From positions 80,199-116,128 of the forward strand of contig NZ_JAECZC010000016.1 of the NCBI RefSeq assembly GCF_016056305.1: a stretch of DNA of 35,930 bases, in the 5' to 3' direction. Positions within the stretch are counted from its first letter, which is position 1, and the number at the start of each line of letters is the position of its first letter. Positions 1-6,744 of the stretch are shown piece by piece. Made by a program: the position numbers and the translations under genes. Source of the DNA: Amazonocrinis nigriterrae CENA67 (GTDB taxonomy: Bacteria > Cyanobacteriota > Cyanobacteriia > Cyanobacteriales > Nostocaceae). The notes below the pieces were generated by a model that did not search any database, was not told the origin of the DNA, and saw nothing but the letters and a program-made list of their open reading frames with translations.

Positions 1-1
1 A

Positions 2-29
2 TCTCCCCATCTCCCCATCTCCCCTGCTC
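2..29. repeat. CTCCCCAT-type short tandem repeat, also at the window end
   Basis: Three units of an octamer (TCTCCCCA) followed by TGCTC. The same 28 bases recur as the last 28 bases of the window (35903-35930). This is a typical cyanobacterial STRR. Its presence at both ends suggests that the window is bounded by a repeat, either as an assembly break or as a circular overlap. Confidence 0.85.
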
Positions 30-50
30 AAGAGCATGTAACTTTCAATA

Positions 51-110
51 AAGAATTGTATTTAATTGACAAGAATTGTATTCATTAGACAAGAATTGTA
101 TTTATTGAAG
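51..110. repeat. Three tandem 20-bp repeats upstream of the 66-aa gene
   Basis: Three head-to-tail 20-bp units each begin with AAGAATTGTATT (51-70, 71-90, 91-110) and differ only at a few bases in their second half. They lie 73-132 bp before the start codon at 183. The spacing is close to two helical turns, so repeated motifs face the same side of the DNA, as expected for an operator array or a bent promoter region. No partner protein is known. Confidence 0.8.
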
Positions 111-182
111 AAACCATACTTCCCTGTGTTCATATACTAGTTTTATTCCTATCGTTGGCATATTGCACTAGGAGGTTCCCAA

Positions 183-383
183 ATGGTTCACACTTACGAA
201 GTATTTGTTGATATCAAAGAATTTGCTGACTTAACTAATAACGCTTATCAACACGGTACGACACGGTACGAAATTAACGCAGAATCAATACAGAAAGCTG
301 ATGGTATGGCACTGGTTCAGGCTAGAAGCGAGCATCCATTGGGCACTGAATATGATGTTAGGGTAACAAGGCTACTCAAATAA
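183..383 (+). CDS. 66-aa protein of unknown function
   Basis: I do not recognise the family. The case for a real gene is a strong Shine-Dalgarno AGGAGG at 170-175, seven bases before ATG, and a balanced soluble composition with no membrane segment or cysteine. A perfect 10-bp tandem duplication (ACACGGTACG, 251-270) lies inside the gene and encodes part of HGTTRYE. Ten bases is not a multiple of three, so the present frame exists only with (or without) this copy. The gene is preceded by an array of three 20-bp repeats that may control it. The next gene is 253 bp downstream. Confidence 0.6.
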   Translation: MVHTYEVFVDIKEFADLTNNAYQHGTTRYEINAESIQKADGMALVQARSEHPLGTEYDVRVTRLLK

Positions 384-636
384 AGCGATCGCTTCGTTTG
401 ACCAGTTTTCAAGATAGGGGGCAAGAGGTAACGCGGAAATCGTATTTGAAAATTTCTGCTACTTCAAAATTTAACAATAATTTACTCATACCTCAATAGC
501 CCCCGACAATTAGATAATGTAGTAGCGATCGCGGTGTCAATCAAGTTATAGCAAAGTGCGCTTTAATTGCTGTAATAGCTCTTGTGTAAAACCTATTTAA
601 GAATTACACTGACACGAGTTGATATCAGCGCCTTGA

Positions 637-1116
637 ATGACACAGACGGAAAAAAATATCAGTATTAGAGAAGCAAGTTCTCAAGAAGATTCACTAATTG
701 CACAGCATTCTTACCAAATGTGGCAAGATCTTGGCTTTTCTGATGAAGCTATTAATCCTGAATGGCTTGAAATTACCCTTGAGTTTATTGAACAGGCTCG
801 TCAGAATTTATTTTACAAAGCTTTTGTAGCAGAAGTTGATAACATAGTTGTGGGTTCTGTAGGTTGTCAATTGTTTGCAGGTTTATACCCGAATATTTTC
901 AAGGCAGAGTACCGAAAATTCGGATACATTTGGGGTGTTTATGTTGAACCGTTTCATCGCAGACAAGGTATTGCTAAGCATTTGACTAAAACTGCGATCG
1001 CTTATTTAAAAGAGATTGGCTGTACGCGCGTAATTCTCAATGCATCTCCATTAGGTAAACCAGTCTACTCCAGTGTTGGTTTCTCAGAAGGCAATGCCAT
1101 GGAACTGGACGTATAG
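637..1116 (+). CDS. GNAT family N-acetyltransferase
   Basis: The 159-aa protein has the single-domain length of the GNAT fold and probably transfers acetyl from acetyl-CoA to an amine; the acceptor is unknown. Motif A, the acetyl-CoA pyrophosphate loop, is visible as GVYVEPFHRRQGIAKHL (R/Q-x-x-G-I/A) near residues 107-123, followed by the helix that ends KEIGCTRVIL and the C-terminal PVYSSVGF, where the conserved Tyr of motif B sits. No good ribosome site precedes the ATG. The stop codon TAG lies inside a dispersed repeat (copy A), which begins at 1112 with TATAGCAAAG. Confidence 0.88.
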   Translation: MTQTEKNISIREASSQEDSLIAQHSYQMWQDLGFSDEAINPEWLEITLEFIEQARQNLFYKAFVAEVDNIVVGSVGCQLFAGLYPNIFKAEYRKFGYIWGVYVEPFHRRQGIAKHLTKTAIAYLKEIGCTRVILNASPLGKPVYSSVGFSEGNAMELDV

Positions 1117-1182
1117 CAAAGTGCTGAGTGCTGAGTGCTGAGTGCTGAGTGCTGAGTAGGAAGCCTCTTGTTTCAAAGCGAT
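1112..1182 (+). repeat. Dispersed repeat copy A, expanded by GTGCTGA heptamers
   Basis: This begins TATAGCAAAGTGCTGAG, continues with five GTGCTGA heptamers (1121-1155), then GAGTAGGAAGCC and TTGTTTCAAAG. Related copies are at 24287-24354 (inverted), 30614-30672 (inverted, partial) and 34752-34806. The first bases supply the stop codon of the GNAT gene. The heptamer run looks like an STRR expansion of a unit present once or twice in the other copies. Confidence 0.8.
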
Positions 1183-1225
1183 AAATTGCAGTTTGAAGTA
1201 ATACGATTTCTTCCCCCCTGCACCC

Positions 1226-1771
1226 CTACTCCCCTGCACTCTGGCGAATGACATCAATAGCCGTCATCAGCCAATCAATATAAGTTTGTTCTCTTCGGAT
1301 CGCTAAGTCTAATACGAGCCTTTGCATTATCTGTTCACGGGTGGCAAACTGATCGCCAAGCATCGGTAATTCAATATTTTTACATTTAGTCAGCTTTTCG
1401 CTACGTGCAGCTAACTGCTGTTCTAGCAATTGAATGATGGCTTCATTTGGTAATTGTGCTGCAAAAAACAGCTGCACCAGTAACGGTTCTCTAGTGGTCG
1501 GTAAAGGCTGATGGCATCCAAGCCACCGAATTAATTCGGCTTTTCCGGCTTCAGTCAGATCATAAACTTTGCGGTTGGGGCGATCGCATTGAATTTCAAT
1601 ACTACAAGTAATCCAACCCTGCTCAACGAGTTTGTCCAGTGTTCTGTAAATTTGTGCTTGGTCTGCGGGCCATAAGTGAGCAATGCATTCATCGAAGCAG
1701 CTTGTTTTCAGGTCATAACCTGTCATTTTTTCTTGCTGAAGGAAACCTAGAATTGTGTGTGCTAAGGACAT
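1226..1771 (-). CDS. PadR family transcriptional regulator
   Basis: The 181-aa protein has an N-terminal PadR winged helix (residues about 1-85): MTGYDLK, the recognition region QIYRTLDKLVEQGWI, and wing RKVYDLTEAGKAEL. A C-terminal helical dimerisation region (about 95-175) of the VirA/Vir_act_alpha_C type follows. PadR proteins usually repress a nearby or divergent gene and are released by a small ligand. The upstream region carries three TCATATA half-sites including an 18-bp perfect palindrome (1840-1857), a good autoregulatory operator candidate. No intact divergent target gene is present; a possible pirin-like relic lies at about 1984-2150. Confidence 0.9.
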   Translation of the reverse strand: MSLAHTILGFLQQEKMTGYDLKTSCFDECIAHLWPADQAQIYRTLDKLVEQGWITCSIEIQCDRPNRKVYDLTEAGKAELIRWLGCHQPLPTTREPLLVQLFFAAQLPNEAIIQLLEQQLAARSEKLTKCKNIELPMLGDQFATREQIMQRLVLDLAIRREQTYIDWLMTAIDVIRQSAGE

Positions 1772-1820
1772 AGGCGGTTTTTTTGACAGTAAAGTAGTGG
1801 TAACTATAATTTGTGATGTC

Positions 1821-1858
1821 TCATATATTTTTATGCTAGTATATGATTAATCATATAT
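1821..1858. promoter_or_regulatory. Candidate PadR operator: 18-bp perfect palindrome plus a third half-site
   Basis: TATATGATTAATCATATA (1840-1857) is a perfect inverted repeat. A further half-site TCATATA starts at 1821, 30 bp (about three helical turns) from the TCATATA at 1851. The array lies 50-87 bp upstream of the padR start and next to a divergent AGGAG. The match to a PadR-type AT-rich dyad is by position and symmetry only. Confidence 0.6.
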
Positions 1859-1983
1859 AGGAGTTATCTAATAAAATGATGTTGACTACGGTGTGCTTCG
1901 ACAAAGAATATAACTCCCTAATTTTGGGTTGAATAGGCGACCAGTTTTTTGTAAGTACCGCGCTGTATGGCATAGTATCAGCG

Positions 1984-2150
1984 TCAAGTAGTTGAGATTA
2001 ATGCAATTATTTACCTACACTTCACATTTCAACAAAGGCAGATTATAGTTCAGGCTGTGCCAAAGGAATACAATGCCTTTATCTATGTACTGAATATGGG
2101 GAAGGTCAGGAGATGGAGACAAGTTTGATTGCCCACAATTAGCGATCGCT
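1984..2150 (+). pseudogene. Possible relic of a pirin-like gene
   Basis: In the frame from about 1984 a fragment reads YLHFTF (2012-2029), then VPKEYNAFIYVLN (2057-2095). This resembles the cupin core of the pirin family as I remember it (pattern VPxxYNAFxYVL). The frame is closed by a TAG just upstream, and after 2096 the reading is better in another frame (EGQEMETS), so the gene would be truncated and frameshifted. It lies divergent to padR across a strong palindrome, where a regulated target would be expected. The identification rests on a short motif and needs a search. Confidence 0.4.
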
Positions 2151-2327
2151 TGTCTTTGATATGCTGCTTTGAGTCGTAACGTCTTTGACTAACAGAACGT
2201 TTGATTTAGGAGGAAGCGGTAAATGCTTTGCTGATCGCTGGTATATCACTTAACAAACCAGTGATTAATACCTGAGTAAAAATTATACAAACCCTTAAAG
2301 ATGATCATAATAGGAGGATCAGTTCCA

Positions 2328-2738
2328 TTGACTTCTAACACACTTCTACAAAGAATACGCCAACATCAACATTTACGTAATTTACGAAACAAATTTCTAC
2401 GTCTTCATCAAGTGTTGCTTGAGACAGAGCGTATTGCCTACGAACAGAAACGTGGACGAGTATCGAGCGGAGAACTTCTGCAACTGGTCATTAATGATGA
2501 ACAATTTGCTTGGCTACATCGCATTTCTGAGCTTGTTGTACAAATTGATGTCATGCTTGCAGCAGATGAACCAATATCCCTAGAGGATGTGGAAAATTTA
2601 AATGCCGATGCTCGTGTGTTAATCACACCATCAGAGGCAGGCAATGTGTTTGCGAGAAAATACTATACTGCTCTCCAGTGTGAACCTGACGTTGTTTTGG
2701 CACATGCAGAGGTATCAGAACTTCTTGCATCCAAGTAG
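2328..2738 (+). CDS. Conserved hypothetical protein (about 136 aa)
   Basis: This is an all-helical, soluble protein. The stretch LHQVLLETERIAYEQ, then GRVSSGELLQLVIND, then FAWLHRISELVVQID resembles a widespread uncharacterised bacterial family with the pattern GRV..G..LQLL..D..FAWL..(I/L)S.L...ID. I know of no assigned function. The frame opens with ATG at 2301, but AGGAGG (2312-2317) lies inside that extension and is correctly spaced, 10 bases before TTG at 2328. I therefore prefer the TTG start, giving MTSNTLLQRIRQ. The gene ends before a 30-bp palindrome and faces a decayed TPR-CHAT gene. Confidence 0.7.
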   Translation: MTSNTLLQRIRQHQHLRNLRNKFLRLHQVLLETERIAYEQKRGRVSSGELLQLVINDEQFAWLHRISELVVQIDVMLAADEPISLEDVENLNADARVLITPSEAGNVFARKYYTALQCEPDVVLAHAEVSELLASK

Positions 2739-2771
2739 CCGTTATGAACTGCATACACCAATAATGCACAC

Positions 2772-2801
2772 AGTAGGGGCGTACAGCTGTACGCCCCTAC
2801 T
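2772..2801. terminator. 30-bp perfect palindrome between convergent genes
   Basis: The 15-bp arms begin AGTAGGGGCGTACAG and form a perfect GC-rich dyad followed on the plus strand by ATTTTTTGG. It would fold into a strong hairpin and fits an intrinsic terminator for the gene ending at 2738, or a bidirectional one. The sequence also resembles the GTAGGGGCG-type palindromic repeats dispersed in Nostocales genomes, so it may be a mobile repeat used as a terminator. Confidence 0.7.
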
Positions 2802-3366
2802 ATTTTTTGGCTAACATTGTAGATTTGTCGTCTACACTCCACAGAGAAACAACCACACTAGGAACACCCGCCGCAATTAGAGAACGAGACAGTCCAATGA
2901 CTCCATCACCTGTAATTTTTCCCTGTCCTGTTTCACAAGCACTTAACACAACAAGTTCAGCGTTTAATTTCATATCGAAGATTTCACCCGCCGTGAGAAA
3001 TCCGTTACTATCCTGTTGTTCTGTTTTTGGGGTAGGATCGGGTGCAAGTGCGATCGCTCCTGGTACACCAAAGCCAAAATCATCGAGTAAGCCGTGAGTC
3101 ACCAAGTGAATTATTCTGACTTTTGTCATCAGTTGTTTGACAGTATTTAAAGTGGTATCTTTAATACTTTGAGCAATTTATAAAGCTTGTTGATAGTAAG
3201 GAATTGCTTTGTTGAATTCATACAAATGATCAGAGTAAACATTGCCAATATAATTTAATGTACTCAAGGGTAATGTGAGGTAAACTGCTAAAGAAGCAAA
3301 GGTGAGACGTTGCAGACGGTGGGCTATTGGATGATGACGCATAGATAATTTGCAAATTATGATCAA
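2800..3366 (-). pseudogene. Decayed TPR-CHAT protease gene
   Basis: A single minus-strand frame holds the two ends of a TPR-CHAT protein. From 3330 it reads a signal-like N-terminus (MRHHPIAHRLQ, ASLAVYLTLPLS) and one TPR piece (YIGNVYS, AIPYYQQAL), then a TAA at 3178-3180. The frame then continues for 16 codons into CHAT sequence with catalytic-type His (HLVTHGLLDD) and Cys (VVLSACETG), ending SLWSVDDKST and a premature stop. Several hundred codons of TPR and early CHAT are missing at the joint, and the tail (the ELM..FY part of intact copies) is lost. It is related to, but diverged from, the two intact genes at 10090-15607. Confidence 0.85.
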
Positions 3367-3865
3367 AATTCATTACATATATCTTCCATTCTCAAGGAGA
3401 TATGTATAAATCTGTAGAAAGTAAGGAAATTTTTCGTTTTTATCCAACTTATCTAAATAATGTAAATGATTTGATATTTTCAGGAAGGTACAATCAATCT
3501 AAATTCTCTTGCTGTGGAGGATGATTAATAAAGATTAAATATTTATTATCGAAAATTATTAATTTTTCTAAAAATATTTACATAACCTCTATTTGACGAA
3601 AGATATATGGGGTTAAGTGAAACTGCATTCAACCGGAGTCATCAAGATGAAAAGAAGCATTATTGTTAATCAGAGTATACAGCCCTTTGGTAGGGTGCGT
3701 TGTCGCGTAGCGCAACGCACCATCACTAATTTTCGGTGCGTTAGAACTAAAGTCCATAACGCACCCTACAATACTAAAGCTGTATTGGAAGATAAAGAAG
3801 TAACATCCCCCTCATCTCCCTCATCCCCCTCATCCCCCTGACTCTACCGACTGGATAAAACAAGG
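3367..3865. other. Upstream region of the CHAT/caspase cluster (no gene)
   Basis: This AT-rich gap separates the decayed CHAT gene from the sigma-like gene and should hold the cluster promoter. It shows a short dyad with 7-bp arms (AAAATTA at 3552-3558, TAATTTT at 3560-3566), a possible -35-like TTGACG near 3593, a palindromic MITE-like element (3677-3785) and a run of CCCCTCAT-type STRR (about 3806-3839) ending 26 bases before the first start codon. A 74-codon frame at 3617-3841 is made of the element and the STRR and is not annotated. Confidence 0.6.
3677..3785. mobile_element. MITE-like palindromic element upstream of the cluster
   Basis: The ends are imperfect inverted repeats of about 25 bases: ATACAGC...GTAGGGTGCGTT on the left (3677-3701) and AACGCACCCTAC...GCTGTAT on the right (3758-3785). 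Inner copies of GGTGCGTT/AACGCACC give further hairpins. The GTAGGGTGCGTT motif is a familiar dispersed repeat in filamentous cyanobacteria; a degenerate relative is at about 28047-28084. There is no coding capacity. It lies between the likely promoter and the first gene, so it could affect transcription. Confidence 0.65.
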
Positions 3866-5257
3866 ATGGATAAAGCATCAAGATATTGGCTATTGATCAC
3901 CGTTGATAGTTTCGGTAAAATTCGTTGTGATGAACTTAAGGAAAACCGAGACTTTTTCTGGCAACAGTTTCCAGAGTTATCTCAGCAAGAAAATCTGCGT
4001 GAGCGAGGAATACAACGCCAGTTAATGCAATGGTATCAATATGATGATATTTTGCGCCAGCTAGCAAAAGGATGTCTGCGTTGTTTTATTTCTCATCAAA
4101 TTAAAGACACTTGCCAAGGACTAGCAGAAAAGTTTGGTAAAAAACATAATTTTACTAGTGCTGAACTCTTGCCGTTGGTAGTTGATAGTCACCGGATGAG
4201 AAACTCTAACCCCCAATCTCTAACTACACGAATTTTACAGACTTTTGACCCAGAACAGAGTAATTTATCGACTTGGACAAACAGGATACTGAAAAGCGAT
4301 CGCACAGTCAAACAATTCCTACTCGACCACGGCATTGAACAAGTCACTGACTGGATGATTCTTAACTACATGACACCAGGACGCTTAGCGCGTATTTTAT
4401 CAGATTATCAGCAAACACCAACTGAAATCAACCAAGCAGTTGAACTTCTCGATAATTATCACCAAGTTTATCGCACCCATCTTTTACAAATCCGCAGAAC
4501 AGGCGCTAAAACTCGATATCCAGAACCAACTTTAGAACAACTGCGTCAAATTGCTGATTTGTGTCAAGATGCAAAGCCTCATATTTGGGCAAAAAGAATC
4601 TCACCCGAACAAGTTCGAGAACAACTACAAAATCTTGCCACTTTACTTAGAGAAGAACGCATCCGTAGTAGAAAAGGTTTATCTCGTTTAGAATCTTTGA
4701 ATCAGAATCAACAAACAATCAACATTTCCCAATCCGAAAATAATGAACAGTCAGACTTTTTAGCAGAATATCAACAAAAAATTGATGAATGTCTGATGAA
4801 ATCTGCCGTTTTGGTGATTCAAAATCGATTTGACTATTTACAAAGGAAAAAAAATCCTCGTTCTCAGAAAAAGGCATACAACTATATTACAGGACTTTAT
4901 TTATTTCATTGTCAGGGAGTTTCTATGGCAAACATAGCCACAGAACTAGAATTAACTGACCAACCAGAAGTTAGCCGCTTATTAGAACTGACAAACTTAC
5001 GTAAAGATATTGGACGAAACACTTTATCTTGTTTAATCAAGTCTATTTTAGAAGTAGCTAAAACCTACGTCACTGCTGAGCAACTAAAAAATTTAGATAA
5101 CAAAATTCAACCGATTGTAGAGCAAAAAATCCAAACTATAATTGAGCAAGCTAGAAAAGATGCTAGCACTGGAACCCAGCAAGTTAAAAACAACCAGTTG
5201 GCGCAAGCTATTTGCCAATGTCTGAAGGATAGAACAGAAATTATTAGAAGGAAGTAA
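3866..5257 (+). CDS. Sigma-70-like putative transcription regulator, first gene of CHAT/caspase cluster
   Basis: The 463-aa protein is soluble. Residues about 68-180 look like a divergent sigma region 2: LRCFISHQIKDTC, TRILQTFDPEQSNLSTWTNR, and TDWMILN. The end (about 335-390) looks like a region-4 helix-turn-helix: LYLFHCQGVSMANIATEL followed by VSRLLEL and LRKDI. The linker holds a helical, charged stretch (about 230-320). I recall a cyanobacterial sigma-like family of this pattern, but no member I know has a proven promoter target. It is followed after 4 bases by the DUF1822 gene, so the two are co-translated. The context suggests that it is the transcriptional output or autoregulator of the cluster. 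The ATG is preceded by a weak AAGG and an STRR. Confidence 0.75.
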   Translation: MDKASRYWLLITVDSFGKIRCDELKENRDFFWQQFPELSQQENLRERGIQRQLMQWYQYDDILRQLAKGCLRCFISHQIKDTCQGLAEKFGKKHNFTSAELLPLVVDSHRMRNSNPQSLTTRILQTFDPEQSNLSTWTNRILKSDRTVKQFLLDHGIEQVTDWMILNYMTPGRLARILSDYQQTPTEINQAVELLDNYHQVYRTHLLQIRRTGAKTRYPEPTLEQLRQIADLCQDAKPHIWAKRISPEQVREQLQNLATLLREERIRSRKGLSRLESLNQNQQTINISQSENNEQSDFLAEYQQKIDECLMKSAVLVIQNRFDYLQRKKNPRSQKKAYNYITGLYLFHCQGVSMANIATELELTDQPEVSRLLELTNLRKDIGRNTLSCLIKSILEVAKTYVTAEQLKNLDNKIQPIVEQKIQTIIEQARKDASTGTQQVKNNQLAQAICQCLKDRTEIIRRK

Positions 5258-5261
5258 TTTT

Positions 5262-6596
5262 ATGTATTCGCTTAGTGATGCTACAGATGATTTCTTTGAA
5301 ATCAATCAAACTGTAGAGATAATTAATCTAGAACCGGAGTATTTTACACAAGCGCTAGAAACGAGTCAAAATTATCCCGTTCAATCTAAACAGTGGCAGA
5401 TTTACTTACAAACTTTAGCATTTTTAGCTGTTAATGAATGGTTAGAAAAACGCGAACCTACTTTTTCCATCAATCAAGCTGAATTTTTAGCTTGGCAATC
5501 TCAATATACTTATGTGAATGACACTGCATTCAACGTATCTATCGGAAATTTTAAAGTTTGTATCATTCCTGTCATTAGCATCAGTCAGGAAGAAGTAACT
5601 GTATGCGAAGAAGTAGTTGTACCGAGAGCAATGATAGATTTACCAGAGTTTAATAGTCATTTATATATAGTTATTGGTATTGAAGAAGAAATAGAAATAG
5701 CCACTATTAAAGGATTTTTACGGTACGACGAACTCGTGGAGTATAAACCAGAATTGCAGCCAGAAATAGATTGGAATTATCACTTACCTTTGACTTGGTT
5801 TCATGATGATTGTAATGAATTATTACTCTATTTGCAATGTCTACCAGCAACAGCAATTACTTTACCAGAAATACCGAGCGATCGCCAGAATATTTTAGCC
5901 ACAATTCAGTCAGAACTACTAAACTTATTACCCCAATTACATCATTGTCCTTTGTGGCAAGTTTTAAATTGGCAACAAGGAGTAGCATTACTCACAACAC
6001 CAGATTTACTTAATTGGCTTTATCAGTCTCTGCAAGAAAATACAGCAACTTCAACTAAACATTTATCAGACTTACTGCAAATTTTGACACAGCAAGCAGT
6101 AAATGTTAGGACTTGGTTAAACAATCAAATAGATGAAGTTATCCAAGGATTAACCTGGCAAGTATTAGCGCCACCATCTCCATTATTAGCGACAACACAA
6201 ACCCCTGAACAGGAATTAGATAACATCCTCACAAACATTCAAAGCGCCTATGAAATTAATATTCCAGAAATTGCAGGTCGTGCATACAGAGATATAGTCC
6301 TAGAAAATAGATTACGACTGTATGCAGTCACTTGGCAACTACCCCAAGAAAACCAAAGTTGGAACTTATTATTAATATTAAAACCTGTTTTTAGTAATCA
6401 ACCAACCTCTACATTCACATTAAGAGTCAGTGACCAAACCAGCATTTTAGCCGAAGAAGAACTCCAACCATCACAGCACCAAGAATATATATTCACCCTC
6501 ATAGAAGGCAATTACCAAGATAAATTCTTAGTCAAAATCATATCATCCAACGGACAAACACAAACATTACCCCCCTTAGAATTTTCCCTCAAATAA
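5262..6596 (+). CDS. DUF1822 family protein
   Basis: The 444-aa protein has no signal peptide or membrane span. The N-terminal part has the DUF1822 features I know: SKQWQIYLQTLAFLAVNEWL near residues 42-61 and a following Trp/Asp-rich beta segment (ELQPEIDWNYHLPLTWF). The C-terminal part (about 345-444) is beta-rich (YRDIVLENRLRLYAVTWQL and TFTLRVSDQ), possibly an Ig-like or effector-binding fold. The function of DUF1822 is unknown. The gene overlaps its ribosome site (AGAAGGAAG) with the end of the sigma-like gene, a sign of coupled expression. A partner, inhibitor or protease substrate of the sigma-like protein is my speculation. Confidence 0.85.
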   Translation: MYSLSDATDDFFEINQTVEIINLEPEYFTQALETSQNYPVQSKQWQIYLQTLAFLAVNEWLEKREPTFSINQAEFLAWQSQYTYVNDTAFNVSIGNFKVCIIPVISISQEEVTVCEEVVVPRAMIDLPEFNSHLYIVIGIEEEIEIATIKGFLRYDELVEYKPELQPEIDWNYHLPLTWFHDDCNELLLYLQCLPATAITLPEIPSDRQNILATIQSELLNLLPQLHHCPLWQVLNWQQGVALLTTPDLLNWLYQSLQENTATSTKHLSDLLQILTQQAVNVRTWLNNQIDEVIQGLTWQVLAPPSPLLATTQTPEQELDNILTNIQSAYEINIPEIAGRAYRDIVLENRLRLYAVTWQLPQENQSWNLLLILKPVFSNQPTSTFTLRVSDQTSILAEEELQPSQHQEYIFTLIEGNYQDKFLVKIISSNGQTQTLPPLEFSLK

Positions 6597-6600
6597 CATC

Positions 6601-6735
6601 GCATTCTCTCCGCGCCTCCGCGAACGCCACTTGCTTCAAGTCGGGAAACCCTTTCGGCAGTCCCCCATCTCGGCAGAAGCCAAGACGGGGGCTGCCTCAC
6701 CAACGCAGTGGCTCCTCTGCGTGAAAATCAAACCC
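6601..6735. repeat. Palindrome-rich intergenic repeat inserted between cluster genes
   Basis: This block is more GC-rich than its AT-rich flanks. It contains a hairpin with arms GCAGTCCCCCATCTCGG (about 6657-6673) and CCAAGACGGGGGCTGC (about 6680-6695), followed by GCAGTGGCTCCTCTGCG. It resembles the dispersed GC-rich repeats of Nostoc genomes. It adds an open extension of 38 codons (from 6631) to the next gene, which I treat as non-coding. It may attenuate expression of the downstream genes. Confidence 0.55.
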
Positions 6736-6744
6736 ACCTCAACA

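Noticed and set aside
1121-1155. Tandem heptamers as a CRISPR-like array
   Set aside because: Units of 7 bases without spacers are STRRs. No array with regular spacers and no cas gene was seen.
3617-3841. 74-codon plus-strand frame upstream of the sigma-like gene
   Set aside because: Most of it is coded by the palindromic element (3677-3785) and the STRR (SPSSPSSP end); it has no protein-like body.
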